Below are positions 42,033 through 50,743 of a stretch of DNA of 57,920 bases, piece after piece. Position 1 is the stretch's first letter. Each line of letters opens with the position of its first letter. The notes below the pieces were generated by a model, which ran no database searches, was not told where the DNA came from, and saw nothing but the letters and a program-made list of their open reading frames with translations. Origin of the DNA: Ruminococcus sp. (GTDB taxonomy: Bacteria > Bacillota > Clostridia > Oscillospirales > Ruminococcaceae); NCBI GenBank assembly GCA_022768805.1, contig JALELB010000013.1, positions 1 to 57,920 on the forward strand, given 5' to 3'. The position numbers and the translations under genes are program-made.

Positions 42033-42380
42033 ATGAAAGCAACCGGCTATATGATTCTCGGCTCCATGACCTTTTCGGCGGTGGTGCTGATCGCAACCCT
42101 GTCCCAGGTGGTCCGCCTGGAGCGTGCCGCAGCGGACTCCCTTGCCTTTGCAGGCACCGTCCCCACCCGGGCGGTGGAAACCACCATGCCCACCGGATAT
42201 GTGGTACGGCTGCACAACGGCAGAATCGGAGTATTCCGGGCGGGAGAGGCGCTGCCCTTCCGGTATCTGGACGCAGAGCTTTCCCTGCTGCCGGAGCTGG
42301 ACAGGCAGCTGCTGGAGGAGGGAATCCCTGCCCGGGACGATGCAGAGCTGCAAAGCCTGCTGGAGGATCTGCGCGAATAA
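42033..42380 (+). CDS. small membrane-anchored protein with BofC C-terminal-like domain
   Basis: A 115-residue protein with an N-terminal membrane segment (about residues 5-27) and an extracytoplasmic part. Residues 55-115 (GYVVRLHNGRIGVFRAGE, then LLPELDRQLLEEGIPARDD and LQSLLEDL) fit the pattern I know for the BofC C-terminal domain. In Bacillus, BofC restrains the SpoIVB protease in forespore-mother cell signalling; small clostridial proteins often carry only this domain. GGAGG precedes the ATG. A GCATATT at 41971-41977 could be a sporulation -35, but no good -10 follows. It is divergent from PBP1. Confidence 0.7.
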   Translation: MKATGYMILGSMTFSAVVLIATLSQVVRLERAAADSLAFAGTVPTRAVETTMPTGYVVRLHNGRIGVFRAGEALPFRYLDAELSLLPELDRQLLEEGIPARDDAELQSLLEDLRE

Positions 42381-42382
42381 AA

Positions 42383-42410
42383 GGGCAGTGCAAATGCACT
42401 GCCCCTTTTT
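42383..42410. terminator. intrinsic terminator between convergent genes
   Basis: GGGCAGTGCA and TGCACTGCCC are perfect complements, with AAAA before and CTTTTT after, so it can act for both strands. Confidence 0.9.
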
Positions 42411-42425
42411 GCCGGATATACCGGA

Positions 42426-45400
42426 TTATTTGAAGTAATTTACGCCGCTCTGGAAGATCAGCTGATCCTTGTTGCCGCATACGTTCTTGCAGATATCTCT
42501 GCCGATCCGCTCGCTGTGCCCCATCTTGCCCAGGACTCTGCCGTCCGGCGAGGTGATACCCTCGATGGCGTCAATGGAGGTATTGGGATTGTAGCGGATG
42601 TCCATGGTAGGCTTGCCGTACTCATCCACATACTGGGTGGCAATCTGACCGTTGTTTGCCATCCGGCGGATCAGAGCGTCAGAAGCAACAAATCTGCCCT
42701 CCCCGTGGGAAATGGCAACCGTGTGCAGATCCCCCACCTTGCAGCCTGCCAGCCAGGGGGACTTGTCGGATGCGATCCGGGTGGTGACCATCATGGACTG
42801 GTGCCGTGCAATGGTATTGAAGGTCAGGGTGGGGGAATCCTCGGTCATATCCACGATCTCGCCGAAGGGCACCAGACCCAGCTTAATGAGCGCCTGGAAG
42901 CCGTTGCAGATACCCAGCATCAGACCGTCCCGCTGCTGCAGCAGAGCGTGCACTTCATTCTTGATCCGGGGGTTCCGGAAGAATGCGGTAATGAACTTGC
43001 CGCTGCCGTCCGGCTCATCGCCGCCGCTGAAGCCGCCGGGCAGCATGACAATCTGGGACTGCTTCATCTGTGCCGCAACCGCCGCAACGGAGGCTTCAAT
43101 ATCCGAAGCGCTCAGGTTCCGGATGACCATCACGTTCACGTCCGCACCGGCACGCTCGAACACTCTTGCAGTGTCGTACTCGCAGTTGGTGCCCGGGAAT
43201 ACGGGAATCAGCACCCGGGGACGGGCAGCCTTGATGGCGGGACCCTTCCGGGACTTGGTTACATAGGTATAGGGCTCGATGGTGGCAAACTCGGTCTTGA
43301 TCCGGCAGGGGAACACGGATTCCAGCTTGCTTTCCCATGCCTTCTGGAGCGCCTCCGCCTGCATGGTGTAGCCCTCCCCGTAGATCCGATAATCCGGCAT
43401 GGTTCTGCCGATGATTTCCTCTCCGTAGCCCGCCTCTCCGGTCAGCTCTACGATAAAGGAGCCGTACCAGGGCTTGAACAGGATGGTGTCGGACAGCTTC
43501 CGGGAGAATTCAAAGCCGATATGGTTGCCGAAGCACATCTTCGCAATACCCTCGGCAACGCCGCCTCCTGCCACGCTCCATACGGCGCAGGCACGACCGC
43601 TGTCGATCATGCCCTCGATCTGGTCAAAGCACTGCTTCACGCTGTCGAACACCGGCAGCCCGTTGCCGTCATACTCCGGCGCAATGCGGATGACCGTGTG
43701 GCCTGCCTCCTTGAATTCCGGAGAGATCACCTTCCGGCTGTCGGAGGTGCACACTGCAAAGGAAACCAGGGTGGGGGGCACGTCGATGTTCTCAAAGGTA
43801 CCGGACATGGAGTCCTTGCCGCCGATGGCAGCGCAGCCCATTTCCAGCTGTGCCCGGAAGGCGCCCAGCAGTGCCGCAAAGGGCTTGCCCCAGCGAACCG
43901 GGTTGTTCTGGGTGCGCTCGAAATATTCCTGGAAGGTGAGCCAGCACTTGTGGTAGGTACCGCCGGCAGCCACGATCTTGGCGATGGACTCCACCACCGC
44001 CAGCATCGCCCCGTGGTAGGGGCTCTTTTCGCTGATGACCGGGTTGAAGCCCCAGCCCATCAGGGAGCAGGTGTTGGTCTCCCCCTTGAGCACCGGAATC
44101 TTTGCCGCCATAGCCTGAGTGGGGGTCAGCTGATACTTGCCGCCGAAGGGCATCAGCACCGTGCCGGCGCCGATGGTGGAGTCGAACTTTTCCACCAGCC
44201 CCTTCTGGGAGCATACATTCAGGTTGGACATGAGTGCTTCCCAGCCCTCCGGGGTATCCTCCAGCATGTTGGGGATCTCCGTGGCGGGATCCGGCACCTC
44301 TACGTTGGTATACTTGGTTGCCCCGTTGGAGTTGAGGAAGTCCCGGGACAGGTTCACGATGGTCTTGCCGTTCCAGACCATCTCCAGCCGCCGGTTGTCG
44401 GTCACGTCCGCAACCATGGTAGCCTCCAGGTTTTCCCGGCGCGCCTCCGCCAGGAACTTGGACAGATCCTCCTTGGCGATGACCACCGCCATACGCTCCT
44501 GGGATTCACTGATGGCAATTTCCGTACCGTCCAGCCCGTCATATTTCTTGGGCACAGCGTTCAGATTGATGAGCAGCCCGTCGGTCAGCTCCCCGATGGC
44601 AACGGACACGCCGCCTGCGCCGAAGTCGTTGCAGCGCTTGATCATCCGGGTAACCTCCGGATTCCGGAACAGGCGCTGGAGCTTCCGCTCCACCGGCGGA
44701 TTGCCCTTCTGGACCTCTGCGCCGCAGTGCTCCAGGGATTCCAGGGTGTGGGACTTGGAGGAGCCGGTAGCGCCGCCGCAGCCGTCCCGTCCGGTCTTGC
44801 CTCCCAGCAGGATCACCACGTCCCCGGGAACGGGGGCTTCTCTGCGGATATTCTCCGCCGGCGCAGCGCCGATCACTGCGCCGATCTCCATGCGCTTTGC
44901 CACATAGCCCGGGTGGTAGATCTCCGCCACATGGCCGGTGGCAAGGCCGATCTGGTTGCCGTAGGAGCTGTAGCCGTTGGCAGCGCCTACTGTAATCTTA
45001 CGCTGGGGCAGCTTGCCGGTGATGGTATCCTCCACCGGCACCAGGGGATTTGCCGCGCCGGTAACACGCATCGCCTGGTATACATAGGAGCGGCCGGACA
45101 GAGGATCCCGGATGGCGCCTCCCAGACAGGTTGCCGCACCGCCGAAGGGCTCGATCTCGGTGGGGTGGTTGTGGGTTTCGTTCTTGAACATGAGGATCCA
45201 GTCCTCTTCCCCGTTTTCGGTGTCCACCTTGATCTTCACGGAGCAAGCGTTGATCTCCTCGCTCTCGTCCAGATCCGGCAGCTTGCCGTCCGCCTTCAGC
45301 TTCCGTACAGCCATAGTGGCCATATCCATCAGGGTCAAAGGCTTGTTGTCCCTGCCCAGCTCCCGGCGGATCCGCAGGTATTCGTCATAGGTATCCTGAA

Positions 45401-46130
45401 TATAGGGCGCCAGGATCTGTACGTCCTGGATATTGGTGGAGAAGGTGGTGTGCCGGCAGTGATCGGACCAGTAGGTGTCGATCATGCGAATCTCGGTAAT
45501 GGTGGGATCCCGCTTTTCCGTGTCCTTGAAGTAGGACTGGCAGAACTTGATGTCGTCCAGATCCATGGCAAGGCCGTACTGCTTGATAAAGTCCCCAAGA
45601 CCGGCCTCGCTGAGCTCACAGAAGCCCGTCAGGGTCTCCACCGTGGTGGGAATTTCGTAATTGCTGTCCAGGCTGGACACCAGATTGAGAGAGGCCTCCC
45701 GGCTCTCCACCGGGTTGATGATGTAGGACTTGAGCCGGTCAAATTCCTGGTCGGTCAGGTTTCCGGAGATGATGTATACCCGGGCATTGCGCACCCGGCA
45801 GCGCTCTTTCTGGGTGAGAATCTGGATGCACTGCTCACAGGAATCCGCACGCTGGTCAAACTGACCCGGCAGATATTCCACCGCAAAAATCCGCTCCCCG
45901 TTGGCAAGGCGGGGCAGGGTGTCGTAGGTCACATCCACCGCAGGCTCGGAAAATACAGTGCTGACGGACAGCTGGAAATCCTCCTTGGTAATCATATCGG
46001 CGTCATAGCGGTTGATGACCCGGATGGAGGTGATGTCCAGCCGCAGGGCAGTGCGGATGTCACTGAGCAGGGACTGGGCCTCAACGGCAAACTCCGGTTT
46101 TTTCTCCACATAGATACGGAAAACGGACAT
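42426..46130 (-). CDS. purL: phosphoribosylformylglycinamidine synthase, PurL-PurQ fusion
   Basis: A 1234-residue purine-synthesis enzyme that converts FGAR to FGAM with glutamine and ATP. Residues 1-960 are the large PurL part: an N-terminal PurS-like region (FRIYVEKKPEFAVEAQ), the linker TYWSDHCRHTTFST, ATP sites in FKNETHNHPTEIEPFGGAAT and GGKTGRDGCGGATGSSKSH, and MGCAAIGGKDSMSGTF. The C-terminal 260 residues are the glutamine amidotransferase: VFPGTNCEYDTARVFERAG, the nucleophile Cys in LMLGICNGFQALIKLG and the His/Glu end. The ATG at 46130 is the conserved family start, but its ribosome binding site is poor; an in-frame GTG at 46139 has GGAG nine bases upstream and may be used instead. 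Confidence 0.95.
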   Translation of the reverse strand: MSVFRIYVEKKPEFAVEAQSLLSDIRTALRLDITSIRVINRYDADMITKEDFQLSVSTVFSEPAVDVTYDTLPRLANGERIFAVEYLPGQFDQRADSCEQCIQILTQKERCRVRNARVYIISGNLTDQEFDRLKSYIINPVESREASLNLVSSLDSNYEIPTTVETLTGFCELSEAGLGDFIKQYGLAMDLDDIKFCQSYFKDTEKRDPTITEIRMIDTYWSDHCRHTTFSTNIQDVQILAPYIQDTYDEYLRIRRELGRDNKPLTLMDMATMAVRKLKADGKLPDLDESEEINACSVKIKVDTENGEEDWILMFKNETHNHPTEIEPFGGAATCLGGAIRDPLSGRSYVYQAMRVTGAANPLVPVEDTITGKLPQRKITVGAANGYSSYGNQIGLATGHVAEIYHPGYVAKRMEIGAVIGAAPAENIRREAPVPGDVVILLGGKTGRDGCGGATGSSKSHTLESLEHCGAEVQKGNPPVERKLQRLFRNPEVTRMIKRCNDFGAGGVSVAIGELTDGLLINLNAVPKKYDGLDGTEIAISESQERMAVVIAKEDLSKFLAEARRENLEATMVADVTDNRRLEMVWNGKTIVNLSRDFLNSNGATKYTNVEVPDPATEIPNMLEDTPEGWEALMSNLNVCSQKGLVEKFDSTIGAGTVLMPFGGKYQLTPTQAMAAKIPVLKGETNTCSLMGWGFNPVISEKSPYHGAMLAVVESIAKIVAAGGTYHKCWLTFQEYFERTQNNPVRWGKPFAALLGAFRAQLEMGCAAIGGKDSMSGTFENIDVPPTLVSFAVCTSDSRKVISPEFKEAGHTVIRIAPEYDGNGLPVFDSVKQCFDQIEGMIDSGRACAVWSVAGGGVAEGIAKMCFGNHIGFEFSRKLSDTILFKPWYGSFIVELTGEAGYGEEIIGRTMPDYRIYGEGYTMQAEALQKAWESKLESVFPCRIKTEFATIEPYTYVTKSRKGPAIKAARPRVLIPVFPGTNCEYDTARVFERAGADVNVMVIRNLSASDIEASVAAVAAQMKQSQIVMLPGGFSGGDEPDGSGKFITAFFRNPRIKNEVHALLQQRDGLMLGICNGFQALIKLGLVPFGEIVDMTEDSPTLTFNTIARHQSMMVTTRIASDKSPWLAGCKVGDLHTVAISHGEGRFVASDALIRRMANNGQIATQYVDEYGKPTMDIRYNPNTSIDAIEGITSPDGRVLGKMGHSERIGRDICKNVCGNKDQLIFQSGVNYFK

Positions 46131-46143
46131 AGGCTTCACTTGT

Positions 46144-46164
46144 GATTTCTCCGGGGGAGAAATC
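46144..46164 (-). promoter_or_regulatory. hairpin over the purL ribosome binding site
   Basis: GATTTCTCC and GGAGAAATC are perfect complements around three bases. On the minus strand the GGAG nearest to the purL start is in the right arm, so folding would hide it. Confidence 0.5.
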
Positions 46165-46195
46165 CACGCTCCTTTCAATAATACTGGGCGGATGC

Positions 46196-47506
46196 TTACG
46201 GCTCCGGCGGCAGCAGCGCACCGATGCAGCAATCCGGCTCACTCGCTTTTATTATAACACGGAAAACCGATTTGCGCAAACTTTTTTCTCCTTTTTTTGC
46301 GGAAATTTTTACGGGAGTATAATTGGGGGTATAGCCCCGGTGCCAGTGGGGATCCGACGAGCGCTCAAAGAGCACCGGCATCACCTTCCCCACCTGGGCC
46401 CGGAGAAATTCCGCCCGGCAAGCGGCTGCCGTCTCCCCCATCAGGGCTGCACGCCGGTTCTTTTCCTGCTGGGGAATCTGTCCGGGCATCCGGGCGGCAG
46501 GAGTGCCCTCCCGGGGGGAGTAGGGGAACACATGCACCTTGGCAAAGCCCAGCTGCCGGACAAACGCCATGGATTCGGCAAAATCCTCCTCCGTTTCCCC
46601 GGGAAAGCCCACCATTACGTCCGTGGTCAGGGCGGCATCCGGAAAGATCCGCCGGATCCGTGCCGCCAGGTCTGCGTATTCCGCCGTGGTATAATGCCGG
46701 TTCATGGCACGAAGGGTACGGTCACAGCCGCTTTGCAGGGACAGGTGAAACTGGGGGCAGAACTGGGGACAGGCAGCCAGCCGGTGCAGCAGCCCATCGC
46801 TGAGCTTTTCCGGCTCCAAGGACCCCAGCCGCACCCGGTCGATGCCGGGAACGGCGCAGCACAGCTCCACCGCCTCCCCCAGATCCCCCTGCCATTCCAT
46901 GCCGTAAAAGGCAAGGTTGATGCCGATGAGCACCACCTCCCGGCAGCCCGCCCGTGCCATCTGCTCCGCCTCCCGGGCAAGAGCCTCCTTCGGCTTGGAG
47001 CGGCACCGCCCCCGGGCGTAGGGTATGATGCAGTAGGAGCAGAACTGGTTGCAGCCGTCCTGGATCTTGATAAACGCCCGGGTCCTGTCCTCGTTTTCCG
47101 CATAGGGCAGCAGCTCATAGCCCTCTCCGGGGGTATGGGGAGTAACCGCACAGCGGGGCGTTCCGTCCTGCATCAGCTGCAGGATCTGCTGCACCAGGGC
47201 GGCACGGTCCCTGGTGCCGGTAATCAGATCCGCCTCCGGACACTGCTGTGCCGCATCCCCATGGGCCTGGGGCAGACAGCCGGTCAGGACGATCTTTGCC
47301 GCCGGGCAGCGGCTCCGCAGGCTCCGCAGCGCATGACGCACCTTCCGGTCGCTGGAGGCGGTCACGGTGCAGGAGTTCACCAGAATGAGATCCGCCTCCT
47401 CCGGCTCCGACACCGGCTGGATGCCCGCCTGCCGGAGCATGCCCCGCAGCGCATTGGTTTCATATTGATTCACCTTGCAGCCGAAGCTGAGATAATAAGC
47501 TGTCAT
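46196..47506 (-). CDS. mtaB: tRNA methylthiotransferase MtaB (t6A37 to ms2t6A37), C-terminus unusual
   Basis: A 436-residue radical-SAM enzyme that adds a methylthio group to t6A37 of tRNAs. The N-terminal UPF0004 domain has FGCKVNQYE, VNSCTVTASSD and LTGCLPQ, with three Cys for the auxiliary cluster. The radical-SAM cluster is GCNQFCSYCIIPYARGR (CxxxCxxC). VRLGSLEPEK, HLSLQSGCDRTLRAMNRHY and DVMVGFPGETEEDF follow. The C-terminal TRAM domain appears cut: after GYTPNYTPVKI the normal strands are missing, and the frame continues through an AT-rich segment containing the purL promoter. The start at 47506 follows AAAGGAA. Confidence 0.92.
   Translation of the reverse strand: MTAYYLSFGCKVNQYETNALRGMLRQAGIQPVSEPEEADLILVNSCTVTASSDRKVRHALRSLRSRCPAAKIVLTGCLPQAHGDAAQQCPEADLITGTRDRAALVQQILQLMQDGTPRCAVTPHTPGEGYELLPYAENEDRTRAFIKIQDGCNQFCSYCIIPYARGRCRSKPKEALAREAEQMARAGCREVVLIGINLAFYGMEWQGDLGEAVELCCAVPGIDRVRLGSLEPEKLSDGLLHRLAACPQFCPQFHLSLQSGCDRTLRAMNRHYTTAEYADLAARIRRIFPDAALTTDVMVGFPGETEEDFAESMAFVRQLGFAKVHVFPYSPREGTPAARMPGQIPQQEKNRRAALMGETAAACRAEFLRAQVGKVMPVLFERSSDPHWHRGYTPNYTPVKISAKKGEKSLRKSVFRVIIKASEPDCCIGALLPPEP
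46251..46279 (-). promoter_or_regulatory. purL promoter inside the 3' end of mtaB
   Basis: On the minus strand TTGCGC, a 17-base spacer and TATAAT. The leader to purL is about 115 bases. Confidence 0.7.
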
Positions 47507-47557
47507 GAAGCGTTCCTTTCGACAATTGCACAAATGCGGAATTTTCTTCTTGCTTAC

Positions 47558-47586
47558 ATTATACTAGATTCACGAATCGAATGCAA
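47558..47586 (-). promoter_or_regulatory. promoter for mtaB
   Basis: On the minus strand TTGCAT, a 17-base spacer and TATAAT. It is back to back with the promoter at 47592-47620. Confidence 0.75.
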
Positions 47587-47591
47587 ATCCC

Positions 47592-47620
47592 TTGACAATA
47601 ATAGGGGAAGGTGGTATCAT
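47592..47620 (+). promoter_or_regulatory. promoter for the HPr-like gene
   Basis: TTGACA (47592-47597), a 17-base spacer and TATCAT (47615-47620). Confidence 0.8.
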
Positions 47621-47680
47621 AGGCACAAGCGGAGGGAAAGCATCTCCGCAAAAATACAACAGCATATGGGAGGTATTTTT

Positions 47681-47911
47681 ATGACAACAGTAACCATTTC
47701 CCTGCAGGCGATCAACGACGTAAAGGAATTCGTAAACATCGTAATGCGTTTCGATTTTGACGTAGATCTGGTGTCCGGCAGATATGCCATCGACGCTAAG
47801 TCCATTATGGGCATCTTCAGCCTGGATCTTTCCAAGCCCATCGAGCTGCATGCGCATACCGATAATGCAAAGGAATTCCTGAACGCCATCGACAAGTTCA
47901 TCGTCAAGTAA
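47681..47911 (+). CDS. HPr-like protein lacking the phosphorylated histidine
   Basis: A 76-residue protein with the HPr fold and length. The Ser46-side signature is clear (DAKSIMGIFSLDLS) and the C-terminal helix fits (NAKEFLNAIDKF). But the segment that should read GLHARPA reads LQAINDVKEFV, so the phospho-accepting His15 and its Arg17 are absent. It therefore cannot act as a phosphocarrier of the sugar PTS. It could be a regulatory Crh-like protein through Ser46. It stands alone with a strong promoter and terminator. GGGAGG precedes the ATG. Confidence 0.85.
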   Translation: MTTVTISLQAINDVKEFVNIVMRFDFDVDLVSGRYAIDAKSIMGIFSLDLSKPIELHAHTDNAKEFLNAIDKFIVK

Positions 47912-47925
47912 TTCTGCACACCCCG

Positions 47926-47952
47926 GACGGCACAATGTGCCGTCTTTTTTTT
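47926..47952 (+). terminator. intrinsic terminator
   Basis: GACGGCAC and GTGCCGTC pair around AAT, followed by eight T. Confidence 0.9.
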
Positions 47953-48006
47953 GTTCCTTCCGCATACACTGGCATAACGTCAATCACAACCGGGAGGAAT
48001 CCGATC

Positions 48007-49137
48007 ATGCGAAAACGTGCCCTGACTGCCCTTGTCACCGTCCTTGCTCTGGTGCTGCTGTACCTGCCGGAGCCGGGTGCCGCTGCCGGAAAGCCCTGCC
48101 GTGCCTATGCCCTGCTGGAGGCACGCACCGGGCAGCTCCTGATGGAGGAAAACAGCAATGAGCTGCTGCCCATGGGCACCATGGCGAAGCTCATGACCAT
48201 GCTGCTGACCGCAGAAGCCCTGGAATCCGGTGCTTTGTCAGAGGATACGGCAGTAACTGCCTCCCCGGCGGCAAACGCCCAGAAGGGCGCCTCCATCTGG
48301 CTGATGCCCGGAGAGAAGATGACGGTGGGGGATCTGCTCCGGGGCATGATTATCGGCAACGCCAACGACGCTGCAGTGGCTCTGGCGGAGGCGGTGTCCG
48401 GGTCGGAGGAGCAGTTTGTCATGGATATGAACGCCCGGGGCTTTGAGCTAGGGCTCCGCAGCACCGTATTCACCTGTGCCTCCGGGCTTGTGGAGGAGGG
48501 TCAGGTCACCACCGCCGCAGATCTGGGCAAACTGTGCTGCAAGCTGACGGAATACCCGGTGCTGACCCCCTATATGACCACCTGGCGGACCTTTCTGCGG
48601 GGGGAGCAGACCGAGCTTGTAAACGAAAACACCCTGGTGCGCAGCTATGAGGGGCTGCTGGGCATGAAGGCAGGTCACGGGGAAAGCACCGGCTATACCC
48701 TGGCGGCAGCAGCCCGGCGGGAGGGAGAAATCTATGTGGCGGTGATCCTGGGCTGCGGGGAGGATGCCGACCGGTTCCGCATCGCCAAAACCCTGCTGAG
48801 CAAGGGCTTCAGCAGCTATGAGGTTACAACCCCCGCCTTTTCCGGAGAATTTCTCAAGCCCCTGCAGGTGCTCCACGGTACGGATACCGCTTTGGAGGTG
48901 GAGGCCCCGGGGCTTACCGGCATCGCCGTGCCCAAGGGGAACGCCGGACTCCGGACGGTGCTGGTGCTGCCGGAATATGTGGAGGCTCCTGTCAGAAAGG
49001 GACAGCGGCTGGGCACGGCTGCGTTCTATCAGGGGGATACCTACCTGTATGAGGTGCCGCTGACGGCGGTTTCCGACGTGCCCCGACTGACTTTTTCCCG
49101 GGCATTTCTGCGGCTTTTGGGTAATATGTTAAAATAG
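48007..49137 (+). CDS. DacF-like peptidase S11 family protein with altered catalytic motifs
   Basis: A 376-residue protein with an N-terminal signal peptide (about residues 1-27, ending GAAAG), of usual DacF length. The S11 domain is recognisable throughout (LLPMGTMAKLMTMLL, LLRGMIIGNANDAAVALAE, GLLGMKAGHGES), and a C-terminal beta-domain follows (about 275-360). All three active-site motifs differ from the family: SxxK reads TMAK (58-61), SxN reads NAN (118-120) and KTG reads KAG (221-223). It may be a non-catalytic wall-binding relative or a divergent enzyme. GGGAGG precedes the ATG. An octamer CATACACT (47963-47970) equals the sigma-E -10, but no -35 is visible. Confidence 0.85.
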   Translation: MRKRALTALVTVLALVLLYLPEPGAAAGKPCRAYALLEARTGQLLMEENSNELLPMGTMAKLMTMLLTAEALESGALSEDTAVTASPAANAQKGASIWLMPGEKMTVGDLLRGMIIGNANDAAVALAEAVSGSEEQFVMDMNARGFELGLRSTVFTCASGLVEEGQVTTAADLGKLCCKLTEYPVLTPYMTTWRTFLRGEQTELVNENTLVRSYEGLLGMKAGHGESTGYTLAAAARREGEIYVAVILGCGEDADRFRIAKTLLSKGFSSYEVTTPAFSGEFLKPLQVLHGTDTALEVEAPGLTGIAVPKGNAGLRTVLVLPEYVEAPVRKGQRLGTAAFYQGDTYLYEVPLTAVSDVPRLTFSRAFLRLLGNMLK

Positions 49138-49181
49138 ACCGTGTTTTTTTATGCTGTCTGCACAAGAATCAGCGGAACCGC

Positions 49182-49210
49182 TTGCAATCGGGTGCAAAAT
49201 ATAGTAAACT
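49182..49210 (+). promoter_or_regulatory. promoter for pgi
   Basis: TTGCAA (49182-49187), a 17-base spacer and TAAACT (49205-49210). The leader of about 125 bases contains a hairpin TGCCGGAG/CTCCGGCA (49266-49285), without a U-run. Confidence 0.65.
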
Positions 49211-49341
49211 AGTACTATACGAAACTGTCGGCAGTTTTCCGCCCTGTGCAGAAGCGCTGCCCCCATGCCGGAGGGCACTCCGGCACGGCTCGTAAATGTT
49301 GAAAAAGGCTTTCTTTTTCAGATTTGGAGGATACAAGTATC

Positions 49342-50676
49342 ATGGCACTGAAGCTGAACAAAAAATATCTGGAAGGGTTTATCAATCCGGACGAAATGAC
49401 CGGCATTGCGCCCCAGGTTGAGCTTGCTGCAAAAACTCTGCAGGACAAGTCCGGACTGGGCAGCGATTTTCTGGGCTGGGTGGATCTTCCCGTCAACTAC
49501 GACAAGGAAGAATTCGCACGGATCCAGGCTGCTGCAAAGCGGATCCAGGAAACTGCGGACATTCTGATCGTCATCGGCATCGGCGGCTCCTATCTTGGCG
49601 CCCGTGCAGCCATCGAGCTGCTCAAGTCCCCCTTCTATAACAATATGAAGAAGGATACACCGGACATCTACTATGTGGGCAACAACATCAACCCCACCTA
49701 CCTGAACGAGGTGCTCTCCATCTGCGAGGGCAAGGACATTGCGGTAAACGTAATCTCCAAGTCCGGCACCACCACGGAGCCGGCGCTGGCGTTCCGGATC
49801 TTCAAGAACCTGGTGGAAAAGAAATACGGCAAGGAGGGCGCAAAGTCCAGAATCTTCTGCACCACCGACGCCAAGCGGGGCACCCTCAAGAGCCTGGCGG
49901 ACACCGAGGGCTATGAAACCTTCGTGATCGCTGACGACATCGGCGGCCGGTTCTCCGTGCTCACTGCCGTTGGTCTGCTGCCCATCGCCGTTGCAGGCTG
50001 CGACATTGCCGCTATTATGCAGGGCGCACAGAAGGCACGGGAGGATTTCGCTGCTCCCTTTGCAGAAAACGACTGCTACCAGTACGCTGCAATCCGCAAC
50101 ATCCTCTACCGCAAGGGCAAGAGCGTAGAGCTGATGGTTTCCTACGATCCCTCCTTTGCTATGATGAACGAGTGGTACAAGCAGCTCTTCGGCGAAAGCG
50201 AGGGCAAGGACAACAAGGGTCTGTTCCCGGCAAGCGTGATTTTCTCCACGGATCTGCACTCCATGGGTCAGTACATCCAGGAGGGCTCCAGACTGATGTT
50301 TGAAACCGTTGTGGACATCAAGCAGCCCAAGCAGGACCTGTTCCTGGAGGATGACGCTGAAAATCTGGACGGCCTCAACTTCCTGACCGGCCAGAATATG
50401 AGCGTGGTCAACCGGAAGGCTCTGGAGGGCACCATCCTGGCTCACACCGAGGGCGGCGTGCCCAACATCGTGCTGGAGCTGGACGATACCAAGGAAGAGA
50501 GCTTCGGTTATATGGTCTACTTCTTTGAAAAGGCATGCGCTGTTTCCGGCTACATGCTGGGGGTAAACCCCTTCAACCAGCCCGGCGTAGAAAGCTACAA
50601 GAAAAACATGTTTGCGCTGCTGGGCAAGCCGGGCTATGAATCCCAGAAGGCTGCACTGGAGGCCAAGCTCAACTGA
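49342..50676 (+). CDS. pgi: glucose-6-phosphate isomerase
   Basis: A 444-residue glycolytic enzyme that interconverts glucose-6-phosphate and fructose-6-phosphate, of the short Gram-positive length. Sugar-phosphate motifs are [37 protein letters not shown] and the PGI signature around GFDQPGVE-like [16 protein letters not shown]; the catalytic Glu lies in [15 protein letters not shown]. The ATG at 49342 has GGAGG about 11 bases upstream; the earlier in-frame TTG overlaps that site. Codon use suggests high expression. Confidence 0.96.
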   Translation: MALKLNKKYLEGFINPDEMTGIAPQVELAAKTLQDKSGLGSDFLGWVDLPVNYDKEEFARIQAAAKRIQETADILIVIGIGGSYLGARAAIELLKSPFYNNMKKDTPDIYYVGNNINPTYLNEVLSICEGKDIAVNVISKSGTTTEPALAFRIFKNLVEKKYGKEGAKSRIFCTTDAKRGTLKSLADTEGYETFVIADDIGGRFSVLTAVGLLPIAVAGCDIAAIMQGAQKAREDFAAPFAENDCYQYAAIRNILYRKGKSVELMVSYDPSFAMMNEWYKQLFGESEGKDNKGLFPASVIFSTDLHSMGQYIQEGSRLMFETVVDIKQPKQDLFLEDDAENLDGLNFLTGQNMSVVNRKALEGTILAHTEGGVPNIVLELDDTKEESFGYMVYFFEKACAVSGYMLGVNPFNQPGVESYKKNMFALLGKPGYESQKAALEAKLN

Positions 50677-50743
50677 TCCACTTCCGCCGGAGGCGGTCTG
50701 ATAAAAACAAGGGCTGTCCGCAGGGCAGCAGAAGGAGTATAAA

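Noticed and set aside
42516..46145. A 1209-codon open frame on the plus strand opposite purL
   Set aside because: It mirrors the purL frame in GC-rich DNA, has no ribosome binding site, and its product has no recognisable motif. purL is a complete, conserved enzyme on the other strand.
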